The notes: generated by a model not told the origin, from the sequence alone. 64,000 bases of DNA from Dyadobacter sp. CY345 (GCF_021502725.1 NZ_JAKFFS010000004.1:62001-126000); one strand, 5' to 3'. Shown: positions 1 through 8,174, numbered from the stretch's first letter. Program-made: numbers and translations.

Positions 1-30
1 AAAAAACTTTTTAAACGTATTTCATAATTA

Positions 31-756
31 ATGGAAGATTTCGCCTGGCTTTCCAGAACCGAGTTATTGATTGGAAGGGAAAAGCTTGTTAAACTGAGTA
101 AAGCGCATGTATTGATTATCGGTCTGGGTGGGGTAGGATCTTTTACTGCGGAATTTGTTTGCAGAAATGGCGTTGGGGCTATGACGATTGTTGACGGAGA
201 TACGGTGGATCCAAGTAATAGAAACCGCCAGTTGCCAGCTCTTTCTACGAATCACGGCGTGAGCAAAGCCGATATTATGGCGGAACGGTTAAAGGCGATC
301 AACCCGGAACTGACTTTGCACGTTGTAAAAACTTTTATCAATCCTGAAGCTGTTGACGAAATTTTGTCGGCTTATACCTATGATTATATTGTTGATGCTA
401 TTGACAGTGTCACCCCGAAAATTGCTTTTTTGAAAGAAGCCTTTCAGCGTAAGATTCCGATCGTAAGTTCCATGGGCGCTGGTGGAAGAATGGATCCGAC
501 GATGATCCGGGTAGTTGATATTTCAAAAACCTATAACTGCAACTTCGCTCAGCAAGTAAGAAAAAATTTGAAGAAGGAGGGAATATATAAAGGGATCAAG
601 GCTGTTTTTTCAACCGAAGAGCAATTGAAAGAATCTCTGATGCTGACAGATGGAAGTAACTATAAAAAGTCGGCATACGGGACCATGTCTTATTTGCCGG
701 CAGTTTTCGGCGCGACTTGTGCATCAGTTGTAATTCGGGATTTGATCGCGGATTAA
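31..756 (+). CDS. tcdA: tRNA threonylcarbamoyladenosine dehydratase (ThiF/E1-like)
   Basis: Probable ATP-dependent dehydratase that converts t6A at position 37 of ANN-decoding tRNAs to its cyclic form. The protein has 241 residues, slightly shorter than the roughly 270 of the E. coli enzyme. The ThiF/UBA nucleotide-binding fold is visible: the glycine motif GLGGVG at residues 31-36, then the acidic strand end VDGD (54-57) and the NRNRQ segment that normally contacts ATP. The ending SYLPAVFGATCASVVIRDL is typical of TcdA/CsdL. The start at 31 fits the usual N-terminus that runs into the R-x-x-L-I-G region. The gene is followed by a 107-base gap and an unrelated AT-rich gene, so it is probably transcribed alone or with genes upstream of the window. 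Confidence 0.88.
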   Translation: MEDFAWLSRTELLIGREKLVKLSKAHVLIIGLGGVGSFTAEFVCRNGVGAMTIVDGDTVDPSNRNRQLPALSTNHGVSKADIMAERLKAINPELTLHVVKTFINPEAVDEILSAYTYDYIVDAIDSVTPKIAFLKEAFQRKIPIVSSMGAGGRMDPTMIRVVDISKTYNCNFAQQVRKNLKKEGIYKGIKAVFSTEEQLKESLMLTDGSNYKKSAYGTMSYLPAVFGATCASVVIRDLIAD

Positions 757-843
757 ATGGAAAATTATGGTACATACCCTAGGGAAGGTTGAGTCAGTTG
801 GTTCGACATCGTCCATCTTTTGTTACATTACAAGTAATTAGTT

Positions 844-858
844 AACCCTATCAGGGTT
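844..858. promoter_or_regulatory. Palindrome directly upstream of the 881-residue gene
   Basis: AACCCT and AGGGTT form a perfect 6-base inverted repeat around a 3-base loop. It ends 5 bases before the ATG at 864, where the ribosome binding site should be. A second short palindrome, CCCTAGGG, lies near 777-784. The hairpin could act as an operator, or hide the start site in the mRNA. Only the symmetry is seen; any function is inferred. Confidence 0.35.
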
Positions 859-863
859 TTAAA

Positions 864-3509
864 ATGAGAATTATTCAACTTTCAGATATTCATTTGTCAA
901 TCCAAAATTTGCAGGATTTAAGAAATTACTACATCGAGGCACTTGTCGAAGATCTGTCCAAATTTCATAAATCTACACCTATTGACATAATTCTTTTTAC
1001 TGGTGATTTAGTTGATAAAGGCGGATCATCGCTAGGGGAGCAATTTTATCAACATTTTCAAAATGAAGTTGTACATCCCATCGCAGATAAACTTAAATTT
1101 CCTTTGGATAGAATCTTTTTTGTTCCCGGTAATCATGATATTAACCGTGAAGAAATAGACGAGCAGGCAGAATTTTTCCTTAGCTCGAAATTGACCAAGG
1201 ATCTTGCTAATAACGAGTTGATTAAAATGAGAAATGAGTTTACTCGATCAAATGAGAGAATTAAAAAATTTAAAGATTTTGAGAGTAATTTTCATAGTAA
1301 TACTATTGACTACGTATATTCCAATAATGAATCGTTAGCGGTTATAACCATTGGAGAGAAAAAAATTGGACTTGCTTTATTAAATGATTCATGGAGGTGC
1401 TCATCAGATTTGAAAACAGAGCAACATTTTATAGGTTATAACCAATTATTTAATGCGAAACGCCATTTTTCTGCTGCGGGCACATTTATTAATATTGCAA
1501 TATTTCACCATCCGTTAGATGCTATTAATCAATCAGAAAGGGAGGAAGTTGAAAATATACTTAAGTCTCAAGATTTCGAGATTGCTTTTTTTGGTCACAG
1601 TCATCGGCATAGAGCGGATAGTATCATATCATCATCTGGCGGATATCTTTCTCTTAATGGCAGATCTGCGTTTGACAATTCAAAAGAAACGTCGAGCCTT
1701 TTTCAACTAGGCTATAATCTTCTAGATGTAAATCTAGAAGACAAATCTTATGTATTATATGCACAAAAATTTATTAGGCTCAATGGATATCGATTTGATA
1801 AAGATACGGATGCTTTGCCAGGTGGAATAATGGCTGGAAAACTACCAAGTAAGAATAACTACTTTAAATTGGCAGAACAATCCAACAACGATGATCGAGA
1901 GTTACCAGATGGTTACACCGCGGATGTACAACGGATTGTTAAATTATTAATTGGGAAATCACTTTATCCTAATCCGTATATTTTTATTAGAGAACTAATT
2001 CAAAATTCAGTAGATGCTTGCAATCGAGTAAAGGAGAGATACACTCACTTGTCTCCAAAAATTATCATCAACGTCGACAGTAAAGATAATTATATTGAAG
2101 TTGTTGATGAAGGTGATGGTATGTCTAAAAGTGTATTAAAAAATCATTTTTCAGTAATAGGAAAAAGTATCAGTCAAGAATTCAATGATAGTACTGGTAA
2201 TTTTAATTTGATTTCGCAGTTTGGAATAGGATTCATTAGTACGTTTATCGTGGCAGAAAAGGTCGTAATTAATACAAAAAGTGAGGGTGATGAGCAAGTG
2301 ACTTTTGAAATACAAGATGTGTTCAAAGGGTTTAATTACAAGTCTGCTGATTCAGAAAATCTTATAGCATCTTCTGGAACTAGCATTAGGGTATATTTAA
2401 AAAGAGATTATGATGTAAAAACTTCTTATGCACATGTGAGTAGGTTTTGTCGTCATATCGAAAATCTTGATGTTTATTTAGATAAATCCAAAGTGCATAA
2501 TGAAGAAAGTTGGAATACAGAAAATAGCATTTATGAATACACAGACAAAAATGTAAAATATGAAGTACGTTTGGGTATTGGATCAAGCCATAGATTTTTA
2601 TATGCATGTATCTCTGGCTTTTTAATAACTCAGTATTCTCACGAAATTGTCCCATATAAGTTTCCTTACATTATTGGTGGGGAAGTAAATTTTAAACCCA
2701 AAGGAATAGACTTTGACGTTTCCAGAAGTAATATTATTTCTTCACAGAAATCAGAGGCATTCCGTAGAGAGATTTCTGTTGCTCTGAGAAAACTATTTCG
2801 AGAAGTTCTCGAGGGTGGGAATTTAAGGGAGGTATCAACATTGTTAGATTATATATATTATTATCTGCAATACTATGACCAAGACCAAGCAAGAATGAAT
2901 GAATCGTATACAGATTTTTTTTCTAAAAAAGAACTAATTGGGTTATGTGGTGAATATACAATTGTTCCTTTTCAAGGCAGTTTTCAAACCCTATCAAACG
3001 TTCTTTATAATCTTAGACTGCAAAGTTTTACCACGATCTATTTTATTATGGATCCGGTAATTTCTGACTATCGGAGCATTGTCATTCAGTACTTAGAAAA
3101 TAAGGGTAATTTGATAGTCAAAGATAGAAACGTGAATGTACAATTTAGAGATGGAGCATATGCCATATCATCTTATTCTATTTTTCAGACTATTTGTAGT
3201 GAATATGGAATAGCAGTTCACAACATTAATAATGTCTCTGCGGAGGTTCTTGCAGACATGAAAATGGATAAAACTCAGTTTTCTTCCAAATTGCTGAGAC
3301 TTCTTTCTGAAATTGAAAAAAACTATGCTATTCAAGTAGAAATAGGTAAATTTAGTTCAGTTACAAAGCCGTCCGTTAATGATGGATTTGTATTCTTTTT
3401 AAATTTTAATCACGAGACATTTCAATCGATTTTGCGTAAGATAGATTTGGTAAGTGACGAGGTTTTTGAGATTTATTTATTAGGAATTTTGGGATTAGGT
3501 CTAAATTAA
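864..3509 (+). CDS. Calcineurin-like phosphoesterase fused to Hsp90-like ATPase
   Basis: An 881-residue two-part protein. Residues 1-270 are a calcineurin-like metallophosphatase: D8 and H10 (SDIH), D48 (TGDLVD), N90-H91 (GNHD), H215-H216 and H245/H247 (GHSH) supply a full two-metal site. Residues about 345-520 are a GHKL ATPase closest to Hsp90/HtpG: N-box E377, N381 and D384, DEGDG at 415-419, the lid glycines FGIG at 453-456, and SGT at 504-506. Residues 660-720 (GIDFDVSRSNII) recall the Hsp90 middle domain. The remainder has no motif I recognise. There is no signal peptide, so it should be cytoplasmic. The gene is clearly more AT-rich than its neighbours and stands alone next to a tRNA with duplication scars, which suggests horizontal acquisition. 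A defence or surveillance role is inferred, not shown. Confidence 0.85.
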   Translation: MRIIQLSDIHLSIQNLQDLRNYYIEALVEDLSKFHKSTPIDIILFTGDLVDKGGSSLGEQFYQHFQNEVVHPIADKLKFPLDRIFFVPGNHDINREEIDEQAEFFLSSKLTKDLANNELIKMRNEFTRSNERIKKFKDFESNFHSNTIDYVYSNNESLAVITIGEKKIGLALLNDSWRCSSDLKTEQHFIGYNQLFNAKRHFSAAGTFINIAIFHHPLDAINQSEREEVENILKSQDFEIAFFGHSHRHRADSIISSSGGYLSLNGRSAFDNSKETSSLFQLGYNLLDVNLEDKSYVLYAQKFIRLNGYRFDKDTDALPGGIMAGKLPSKNNYFKLAEQSNNDDRELPDGYTADVQRIVKLLIGKSLYPNPYIFIRELIQNSVDACNRVKERYTHLSPKIIINVDSKDNYIEVVDEGDGMSKSVLKNHFSVIGKSISQEFNDSTGNFNLISQFGIGFISTFIVAEKVVINTKSEGDEQVTFEIQDVFKGFNYKSADSENLIASSGTSIRVYLKRDYDVKTSYAHVSRFCRHIENLDVYLDKSKVHNEESWNTENSIYEYTDKNVKYEVRLGIGSSHRFLYACISGFLITQYSHEIVPYKFPYIIGGEVNFKPKGIDFDVSRSNIISSQKSEAFRREISVALRKLFREVLEGGNLREVSTLLDYIYYYLQYYDQDQARMNESYTDFFSKKELIGLCGEYTIVPFQGSFQTLSNVLYNLRLQSFTTIYFIMDPVISDYRSIVIQYLENKGNLIVKDRNVNVQFRDGAYAISSYSIFQTICSEYGIAVHNINNVSAEVLADMKMDKTQFSSKLLRLLSEIEKNYAIQVEIGKFSSVTKPSVNDGFVFFLNFNHETFQSILRKIDLVSDEVFEIYLLGILGLGLN

Positions 3510-3639
3510 TGACAACCCCGAATGTCCATCATTTTTCGATGTTAATGTGTATGTAATTACTACATATGCTGTTCGAGATTACCAGCCTCGGTCGACCAGC
3601 ATTGTTTGAATTATGTTCCCGCCGCCTTAAATTATCTCA

Positions 3640-3690
3640 CTACCCAAAAACGCAAAAAAGCCACCATCTTTCGATAGGGACTTTTTTCTT
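3640..3690 (-). repeat. Degenerate copy of the tRNA-fMet terminator region
   Basis: This stretch nearly matches 3987-4036, including the shared core ccaccatctttcgata. In the minus-strand sense it still forms a hairpin (AG-C-C-ATC, loop GAAA, GAT-G-G-CT) followed by a T run, though with more mismatches than the copy beside the intact tRNA. It sits immediately downstream of a broken tRNA 3' half, in the same order and orientation as the intact pair, so it is part of one duplicated block. Confidence 0.7.
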
Positions 3691-3752
3691 GTAGCGGGAT
3701 GTGGCCAGGATCGCCTGCCCGGTCGAATCAGCGACCTTTGGATTATGAGCCG
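3691..3752 (-). pseudogene. tRNA-fMet 3'-half remnant
   Basis: In the minus-strand sense this carries the tRNA-fMet sequence from the anticodon loop to the acceptor 3' strand. It matches 4040-4083 over the blocks tagcggga, cagcgaccttt and ttatgagcc, but has about 15 extra bases inside the T arm. Similarity stops at the anticodon loop, so no 5' half exists and it cannot fold as a tRNA. A copy ending within the anticodon loop is what a site-specific integration scar would leave, but a tandem duplication followed by decay is also possible. Confidence 0.6.
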
Positions 3753-3805
3753 ATCAATCGAAATGCAACGAATTTTTTATAATAAAATCTTCTCGTTCCT
3801 CACCG

Positions 3806-3959
3806 CTCCATCGGAGCATCCTGTTTCTAGAAGTTTTCGTTGTTGGGGTGGAAGTCCTAACTCCTTCGGAGTTTCCTGCCATAGGAGGCGGCTCCGATGG
3901 AGCCAGAAGAGTTTGTTTGTGGAATCTTTTGCTATAAACAGGATGCTCCTATCGGAGCT
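3806..3959. repeat. Palindromic repeat element, copy 1
   Basis: A 154-base element with inverted ends: tcggagcatcctgttt on the left matches aaacaggatgctcc followed by tatcgga on the right. Inside lie two further palindromes, CTCC-TTC-GGAG and GGCTCC-GAT-GGAGCC. A second copy with the same order of modules is at 31987-32137. The size, symmetry and intergenic location suit a REP/BIME or MITE-like non-coding element. No open frame of plausible origin is present. Confidence 0.65.
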
Positions 3960-3998
3960 CGCTGTAACGGATATCAATTTGCATCAATGCCTGAAAAC

Positions 3999-4034
3999 GC
4001 AAAAAGGCCACCATCTTTCGATAGTGACCTTTTT
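3999..4034 (-). terminator. Terminator of tRNA-fMet
   Basis: Read on the minus strand, GGTCAC-TATC, loop GAAA, GATG-GTGGCC forms a stem with two wobble or mismatched positions, followed by TTTTT. It starts just downstream of the tRNA 3' end, so it is the intrinsic terminator of this single-gene unit. A degenerate copy lies at 3640-3690. Confidence 0.7.
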
Positions 4035-4039
4035 TCTTG

Positions 4040-4112
<73 letters not shown>

Positions 4113-4131
4113 GTGTCGTTGAATTGGAGTG

Positions 4132-4162
4132 CAAACATACGAACTGTTTTTGATATAAACAA
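4132..4162 (-). promoter_or_regulatory. Promoter of tRNA-fMet
   Basis: On the minus strand TTG (4160-4162) is separated by 20 bases from TATGTTTG (4132-4139). This is a perfect match to the Bacteroidota primary sigma-factor consensus TTG-(19 to 21)-TAnnTTTG. The tRNA 5' end lies 20 bases beyond the -7 box, leaving a short leader. Confidence 0.75.
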
Positions 4163-4397
4163 CTTCATTGTAAAAAAAATCGAAAAATATTTTCAACCAT
4201 CTTGCCGATGGCAACAATGTAATGGCAGGCTGTGATACAAAAATCTCTGTTATTAATCAATAAAATGGTATCGATTGAAATTCCCTGCACTACGATAAAC
4301 CATATTTTGTGTTGGGCAAAATTTCCTTTTAAAACCGCGAATTGACTTCTCGATAAAGGATGATGCAAGAAAGCAACCATTTAATGATCCATATATA

Positions 4398-4430
4398 TTG
4401 CAATTTGATGGATAGAAAACCGTAGTTTTG
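4398..4430 (+). promoter_or_regulatory. Possible promoter upstream of era
   Basis: TTG at 4398-4400 is followed 22 bases later by TAGTTTTG at 4423-4430, a perfect TAnnTTTG box with a slightly long spacer. It would give a leader of about 165 bases for era. A weaker box, TAGTTTCG, lies closer to the gene near 4575-4585. Confidence 0.35.
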
Positions 4431-4576
4431 TATAATTATCAGGAATATAAGCTCTTGAAAAAAGATTTAAGGATAGATTACCCGCCATATCCGGCCTGTT
4501 GAAATTAAAAGTTAAGGCTTTTGCACAGCAATCTATCCACCGTATGCTGGAAGATAAGCTGATCGTAACACCTTAA
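4428..4576 (+). pseudogene. Possible remnant of a short unidentified gene
   Basis: Frame 1 reads LYNYQEYKLLKKDLRIDYPP-YPAC then stop near 4499. A shifted frame continues as LLKLKVKAFAQQ-SIHRMLEDKLIVTP with a stop at 4574-4576. Together they look like one short protein broken by a frameshift. I do not recognise the family, and the composition could still be chance. Confidence 0.25.
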
Positions 4577-4600
4577 TAGTTTCGTTTTTTATAGAATCAA

Positions 4601-5560
4601 ATGAATTCTGAATCAACGAAATACAATAAAAATCTTATGAACGAAAATATAGAAAATCCAATTGCTCTCCGCGACTTCCGTGCCGGATTTGTGAGCATTA
4701 TAGGGAAACCCAATGTTGGTAAGTCCACTCTGATGAATGTGCTGGTAGGAGAGAAGATGTCTATCATCACATCCAAAGCGCAAACTACGCGCCACCGTAT
4801 CATGGGAATTTTGAACGGAAAACATGAAGATATTCCTTTCCAGCTTGTTTATTCGGATACGCCGGGTGTTGTAAAACCGGCATATAAATTGCACGATTCC
4901 ATGATGACCTTCGTGAAAGGTTCTCTGGAAGATGCGGATGTGGTACTTTTTGTTACCGAAGTTGGAGAAAAAGCAGCAGAGCACGAAGTGATTCCGTTAC
5001 TGCAAAGAACAAACGCGCCAATTATATTGGTATTGAATAAAATTGATTTGTCAAACGAAGAAGAACTGAAACGTAAGACAGAAGAATGGGAAAAGGAAAT
5101 TCAGCCTGCTGCAATTATCCCGATCTCGGCGCTGTTGAATGCCAACGTGCAAACTTTGTTTGATGCAATAATTACCCGGTTACCATTTCATCCACCATAC
5201 TTCGATGAAGATGAACTAACCGATAAACCTGAACGTTTCTTTGCTTCGGAAATCGTTCGCGAAAAAATATTTCTGAACTACCGCCAGGAAATTCCATACA
5301 GCAGCGAGGTGGTTATTTCAGAATTTAAGGAACGCGACGATATGATTGTGATCCGAGCTGAGATTCTCGTGGAACGCAAAAGCCAGAAAGGGATTATCAT
5401 CGGGGAAAAAGGCGCCATGCTGAAAAAAATCGGCAGCGAGGCGCGCAAGGACATGGAAGATTTCTTTGGTAAAAAAGTTTTCCTGGAACAACATGTAAAA
5501 GTAGAACCGGATTGGAGAAGCAAGGAAAACAAGCTTCGTCAGTTTGGATATGAAGAGTAA
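4601..5560 (+). CDS. era: GTPase Era, ribosome assembly factor
   Basis: Era binds the 3' end of 16S rRNA and helps small-subunit maturation. Motifs in order: G1 GKPNVGKS at 35-42, G3 DTPG at 86-89, G4 NKID at 146-149, and a C-terminal KH domain whose GIIIGEKGAMLKKIG loop lies near residues 265-280. At 319 residues it is longer than the usual 290-300. The extra residues are a polar N-terminal tail, so the true start may be the ATG at 4637 (307 residues). der follows in the same direction 115 bases later. The pairing of era and der suggests a ribosome-biogenesis unit. Confidence 0.95.
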   Translation: MNSESTKYNKNLMNENIENPIALRDFRAGFVSIIGKPNVGKSTLMNVLVGEKMSIITSKAQTTRHRIMGILNGKHEDIPFQLVYSDTPGVVKPAYKLHDSMMTFVKGSLEDADVVLFVTEVGEKAAEHEVIPLLQRTNAPIILVLNKIDLSNEEELKRKTEEWEKEIQPAAIIPISALLNANVQTLFDAIITRLPFHPPYFDEDELTDKPERFFASEIVREKIFLNYRQEIPYSSEVVISEFKERDDMIVIRAEILVERKSQKGIIIGEKGAMLKKIGSEARKDMEDFFGKKVFLEQHVKVEPDWRSKENKLRQFGYEE

Positions 5561-5675
5561 GGAGCGTCATTCTCAGTCCTGAATTCAGATCCTGACAATC
5601 GTGGTTCTATCATTAAGAATAAAATAAAATGGGTTTCTGTCCAAAAACTTTCGGGCAGAGATTAGAAAAATAAAA

Positions 5676-6986
5676 ATGGCAAATATTATATCAATCGTAG
5701 GGCGCCCGAACGTGGGTAAATCTACACTTTTTAACCGTTTGATCGAAAGCCGCAAGGCCATCATGGATAACCAGAGCGGCGTTACACGCGATCGTCACTA
5801 TGGTTATGGCGAATGGACGGACCAGTATTTTACTGTGATCGATACGGGCGGATATGTTGTAGGATCAGAAGATATTTTTGAAGGAGCAATCCGTGATCAG
5901 GTTGAGCTGGCGATCGAAGAATCGACGGTTGTTTTGTTTATGGTCGATACTATGACAGGACTAACAGACCTTGACAAAGATTTTGCAAACGTTTTGCGTC
6001 GTTTCAACAAACCGGTTTATCTGGTTGCCAACAAGGCTGAAACAACAGATCGTTACCAATCAGCAGCTGAGTTTTATGAATTGGGTATGGGCGACGAGAT
6101 CTATCCGATTTCGGCACAAACTGGTTTTGGAACAGGTGATTTGCTTGATGAGGTAATCAAACATTTTGAAACAGCTGGTGTAGAAGATCCGGAAGCTGGT
6201 ATTCCGCGTATCGCGATCATGGGTCGTCCGAATGTTGGGAAATCTTCTTTCCTGAATGTTTTGACAGGAACAGACCGCAGTATCGTTACCGATATCGCCG
6301 GAACGACACGTGACGCGATCCACACGCATTACAATGCTTTTGGAATGGAGTTCATTCTGACGGATACGGCTGGTTTGCGCCGTAAATCACGTGTGAATGA
6401 AGATATCGAATATTATTCAACGCTTCGTTCGATCAAAGCGATGGAAGAATCTGACGTTTGTATCATTCTTTTGGATGCAACCTTAGGTTTGGAAGGCCAG
6501 GATATCACGATTATTGGTCAGGCTGATAAAGCTAAAAAAGGTATCGTGATCATGGTGAACAAATGGGATTTGGTTGAAAAGGATTCAAAAACGGCTGATA
6601 CTTTTAAAAAACAGCTGCTTGAAAAACTTGCACCGATGAATTATATGCCGATCATTTTTGCATCTGTTGTTGAAAAACAACGTATTCACCAGGTGATGGA
6701 AATGGCGATGCAGGTTTATAAAAATAAAACGAAAAAAATCACAACTTCGAAACTGAATGACGTGATGCAGGCAGAAATTGAAAAATATCCGCCGCCGGCA
6801 CATCGTGGAAAATATATCAATATCAAGTATATGATCCAGTTGCCAACGCCTTCGCCGACTTTTGTGTTTTTCAGCAGCAATCCAAAACATGTTAAAGATC
6901 CGTACTTGCGTTACCTGGAAAACAGGATGCGTGAAAACTTTGATTTTGCCGGGGTGCCGATCACAATATTCTTCAGAGAAAAATAA
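5676..6986 (+). CDS. der: GTPase Der (EngA), 50S ribosome assembly
   Basis: A double-GTPase needed for large-subunit assembly. The first G domain starts at once with GRPNVGKST (7-15) and has DTGG near 56 and NKAE near 119. The second G domain has GRPNVGKSS near 182, DTAG near 228 and NKWD near 294. The C-terminal KH-like domain ends in NFDFAGVPITIFFREK, the normal Der ending. The length of 436 residues is standard. It follows era, with a small inverted repeat in the 115-base gap, and is followed by a hairpin terminator at 6990-7026. Confidence 0.97.
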   Translation: MANIISIVGRPNVGKSTLFNRLIESRKAIMDNQSGVTRDRHYGYGEWTDQYFTVIDTGGYVVGSEDIFEGAIRDQVELAIEESTVVLFMVDTMTGLTDLDKDFANVLRRFNKPVYLVANKAETTDRYQSAAEFYELGMGDEIYPISAQTGFGTGDLLDEVIKHFETAGVEDPEAGIPRIAIMGRPNVGKSSFLNVLTGTDRSIVTDIAGTTRDAIHTHYNAFGMEFILTDTAGLRRKSRVNEDIEYYSTLRSIKAMEESDVCIILLDATLGLEGQDITIIGQADKAKKGIVIMVNKWDLVEKDSKTADTFKKQLLEKLAPMNYMPIIFASVVEKQRIHQVMEMAMQVYKNKTKKITTSKLNDVMQAEIEKYPPPAHRGKYINIKYMIQLPTPSPTFVFFSSNPKHVKDPYLRYLENRMRENFDFAGVPITIFFREK

Positions 6987-6989
6987 AAA

Positions 6990-7026
6990 TTTAAGCCGGG
7001 ATAATTCAAGAGAATTTCCCGGCTTA
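6990..7026 (+). terminator. Terminator after der
   Basis: TTTAAGCCGGGA and TCCCGGCTTAAA form a 12-base stem around a loop of about 13 bases, starting just after the der stop codon. The A-rich left flank and TTAAAAA right flank fit a rho-independent terminator, though the T run is short. Confidence 0.65.
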
Positions 7027-7030
7027 AAAA

Positions 7031-7051
7031 TTACAAGATTTTAACAACCCT
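7031..7051 (+). promoter_or_regulatory. Leader motif shared with 9491-9511
   Basis: Reads TTACAAGATTT-TAACAACCCT, 38 bases upstream of the acyltransferase start. Nearly the same sequence (2 differences in 21) lies at 9491-9511, 33 bases upstream of another start. A looser version lies near 828-850 before the 881-residue gene. Its role is unknown. Confidence 0.35.
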
Positions 7052-7088
7052 CTCTTCATAAACTTTGATAAGTATAATTCAGGCGTGA

Positions 7089-8174
7089 ATGATTTCAGGT
7101 GAGCAAAAAACCAAATTAAGCTACTATAAAGAATTAGATGGTGTAAGGGCGATCGCCATTTTGATGGTAATGTTTTTCCACTTTTTTTCAGACTTCGAAA
7201 CTGATGGAAGCATATTCCAGTTCCTGAAACAATGGGCGATGAAAGGCGAAACAGGCGTGACGCTTTTTTTTGTTTTATCCGGATTTCTCATCACGAGAAT
7301 ATTATTATCAACTCGGGAAAGTGAAAATTATTTCTACAACTTTTTTGTCAGAAGATCGCTGCGGATTTTTCCGTTGTATTATCTGTTTCTGGTTATTTAT
7401 TATCTGACGCCATTATTTTTCGGCGGCGCTATTCCTGAATTCGGTTTACAAATTTACTACTGGATATATCTCCAGGATTTTTCAACTACGTTTGGATGGA
7501 AATCTGAAGGGCCTGGACAATTCTGGTCGCTGGCCGTTGAGGAGCATTTTTACCTTGTCTGGCCGTTTTTGATTTATTATTTAAGAGAACGTGCAATAGT
7601 TTTCTGGATCGGCGTAATCATCGTTACGTCATTTGTGCTGCGGATTTATATGAGCCAGCGTTACCCGCTTATCCATCACTTCACTTTCACCAGAATGGAT
7701 GATTTGGCAATCGGTGCGATTCTGGCGCTTCTTGAATACAATGGATTTGTAAAACGAAAGAATGCAATCTATTTTCTTTTGCTCCTGATTCCGGTCAATA
7801 TGGTTTGGGTTTTGAACCGTTTGGTTGGCCCGTCAATTGTTGATTCCATCGGTTTTTTACAAACTTCTATATCCTTTTGCAGTCTCATCGGCTTTGTGAT
7901 CTGTTTGCAGAAAGGTAACTGGTTAAAGAAATTTTTATCACAAACGCCACTCATCTACACAGGAAAGGTTAGTTACGGATTATATGTTTTCCACCCTTTC
8001 TGTTTCAAACTTTTTGAAATATTTCTGACTACAAAGTTTTGGGTTGTGAACCTGATCGGCAGCCTGGTCTTCACGTATATCATCGCTACATTAAGTTATT
8101 ATTATTTTGAAACTTACTTTTTGAAGTTGAAAGAGCGGTATAGTGGTAATAAAAAGGTTGATTCGGTGGGGTAA
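7089..8174 (+). CDS. Acyltransferase 3 family membrane protein (OafA-like)
   Basis: A 361-residue polytopic inner-membrane protein of the acyltransferase-3 family, which moves acetyl or other acyl groups onto surface sugars, peptidoglycan or lipids. The diagnostic parts are present: LDGVRAIAILMVMFFHF near residue 16 with the catalytic His, then RRSLRIFPLYY near 95, and FWSLAVEEHFYLVWP near 143, the second signature. About ten hydrophobic segments follow. There is no C-terminal SGNH domain, so the substrate cannot be told. The neighbours do not form a sugar cluster, so the gene is probably a single unit between der and a convergent gene. Confidence 0.88.
   Translation: MISGEQKTKLSYYKELDGVRAIAILMVMFFHFFSDFETDGSIFQFLKQWAMKGETGVTLFFVLSGFLITRILLSTRESENYFYNFFVRRSLRIFPLYYLFLVIYYLTPLFFGGAIPEFGLQIYYWIYLQDFSTTFGWKSEGPGQFWSLAVEEHFYLVWPFLIYYLRERAIVFWIGVIIVTSFVLRIYMSQRYPLIHHFTFTRMDDLAIGAILALLEYNGFVKRKNAIYFLLLLIPVNMVWVLNRLVGPSIVDSIGFLQTSISFCSLIGFVICLQKGNWLKKFLSQTPLIYTGKVSYGLYVFHPFCFKLFEIFLTTKFWVVNLIGSLVFTYIIATLSYYYFETYFLKLKERYSGNKKVDSVG

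Larger units (their letters stand above)
4113..4600. other. Intergenic region between tRNA-fMet and era
   Basis: It contains the tRNA promoter at its left end, a possible plus-strand promoter at 4398-4430, and at about 4428-4576 two overlapping reading-frame pieces that look like debris of a short gene. A 9-base inverted repeat (4471-4479 with 4530-4538) lies inside that debris. I see no intact gene. Confidence 0.5.

Noticed and set aside
4165-4380. A 71-residue minus-strand frame left of era
   Set aside because: It overlaps the tRNA promoter, has no recognisable domain or RBS, and looks like chance in AT-rich DNA.
4471-4538. Inverted repeat ggatagatt/aatctatcc as a riboswitch
   Set aside because: Only 9 bases pair over a 50-base gap and no known riboswitch fold is visible; the gene-debris reading is equally good.
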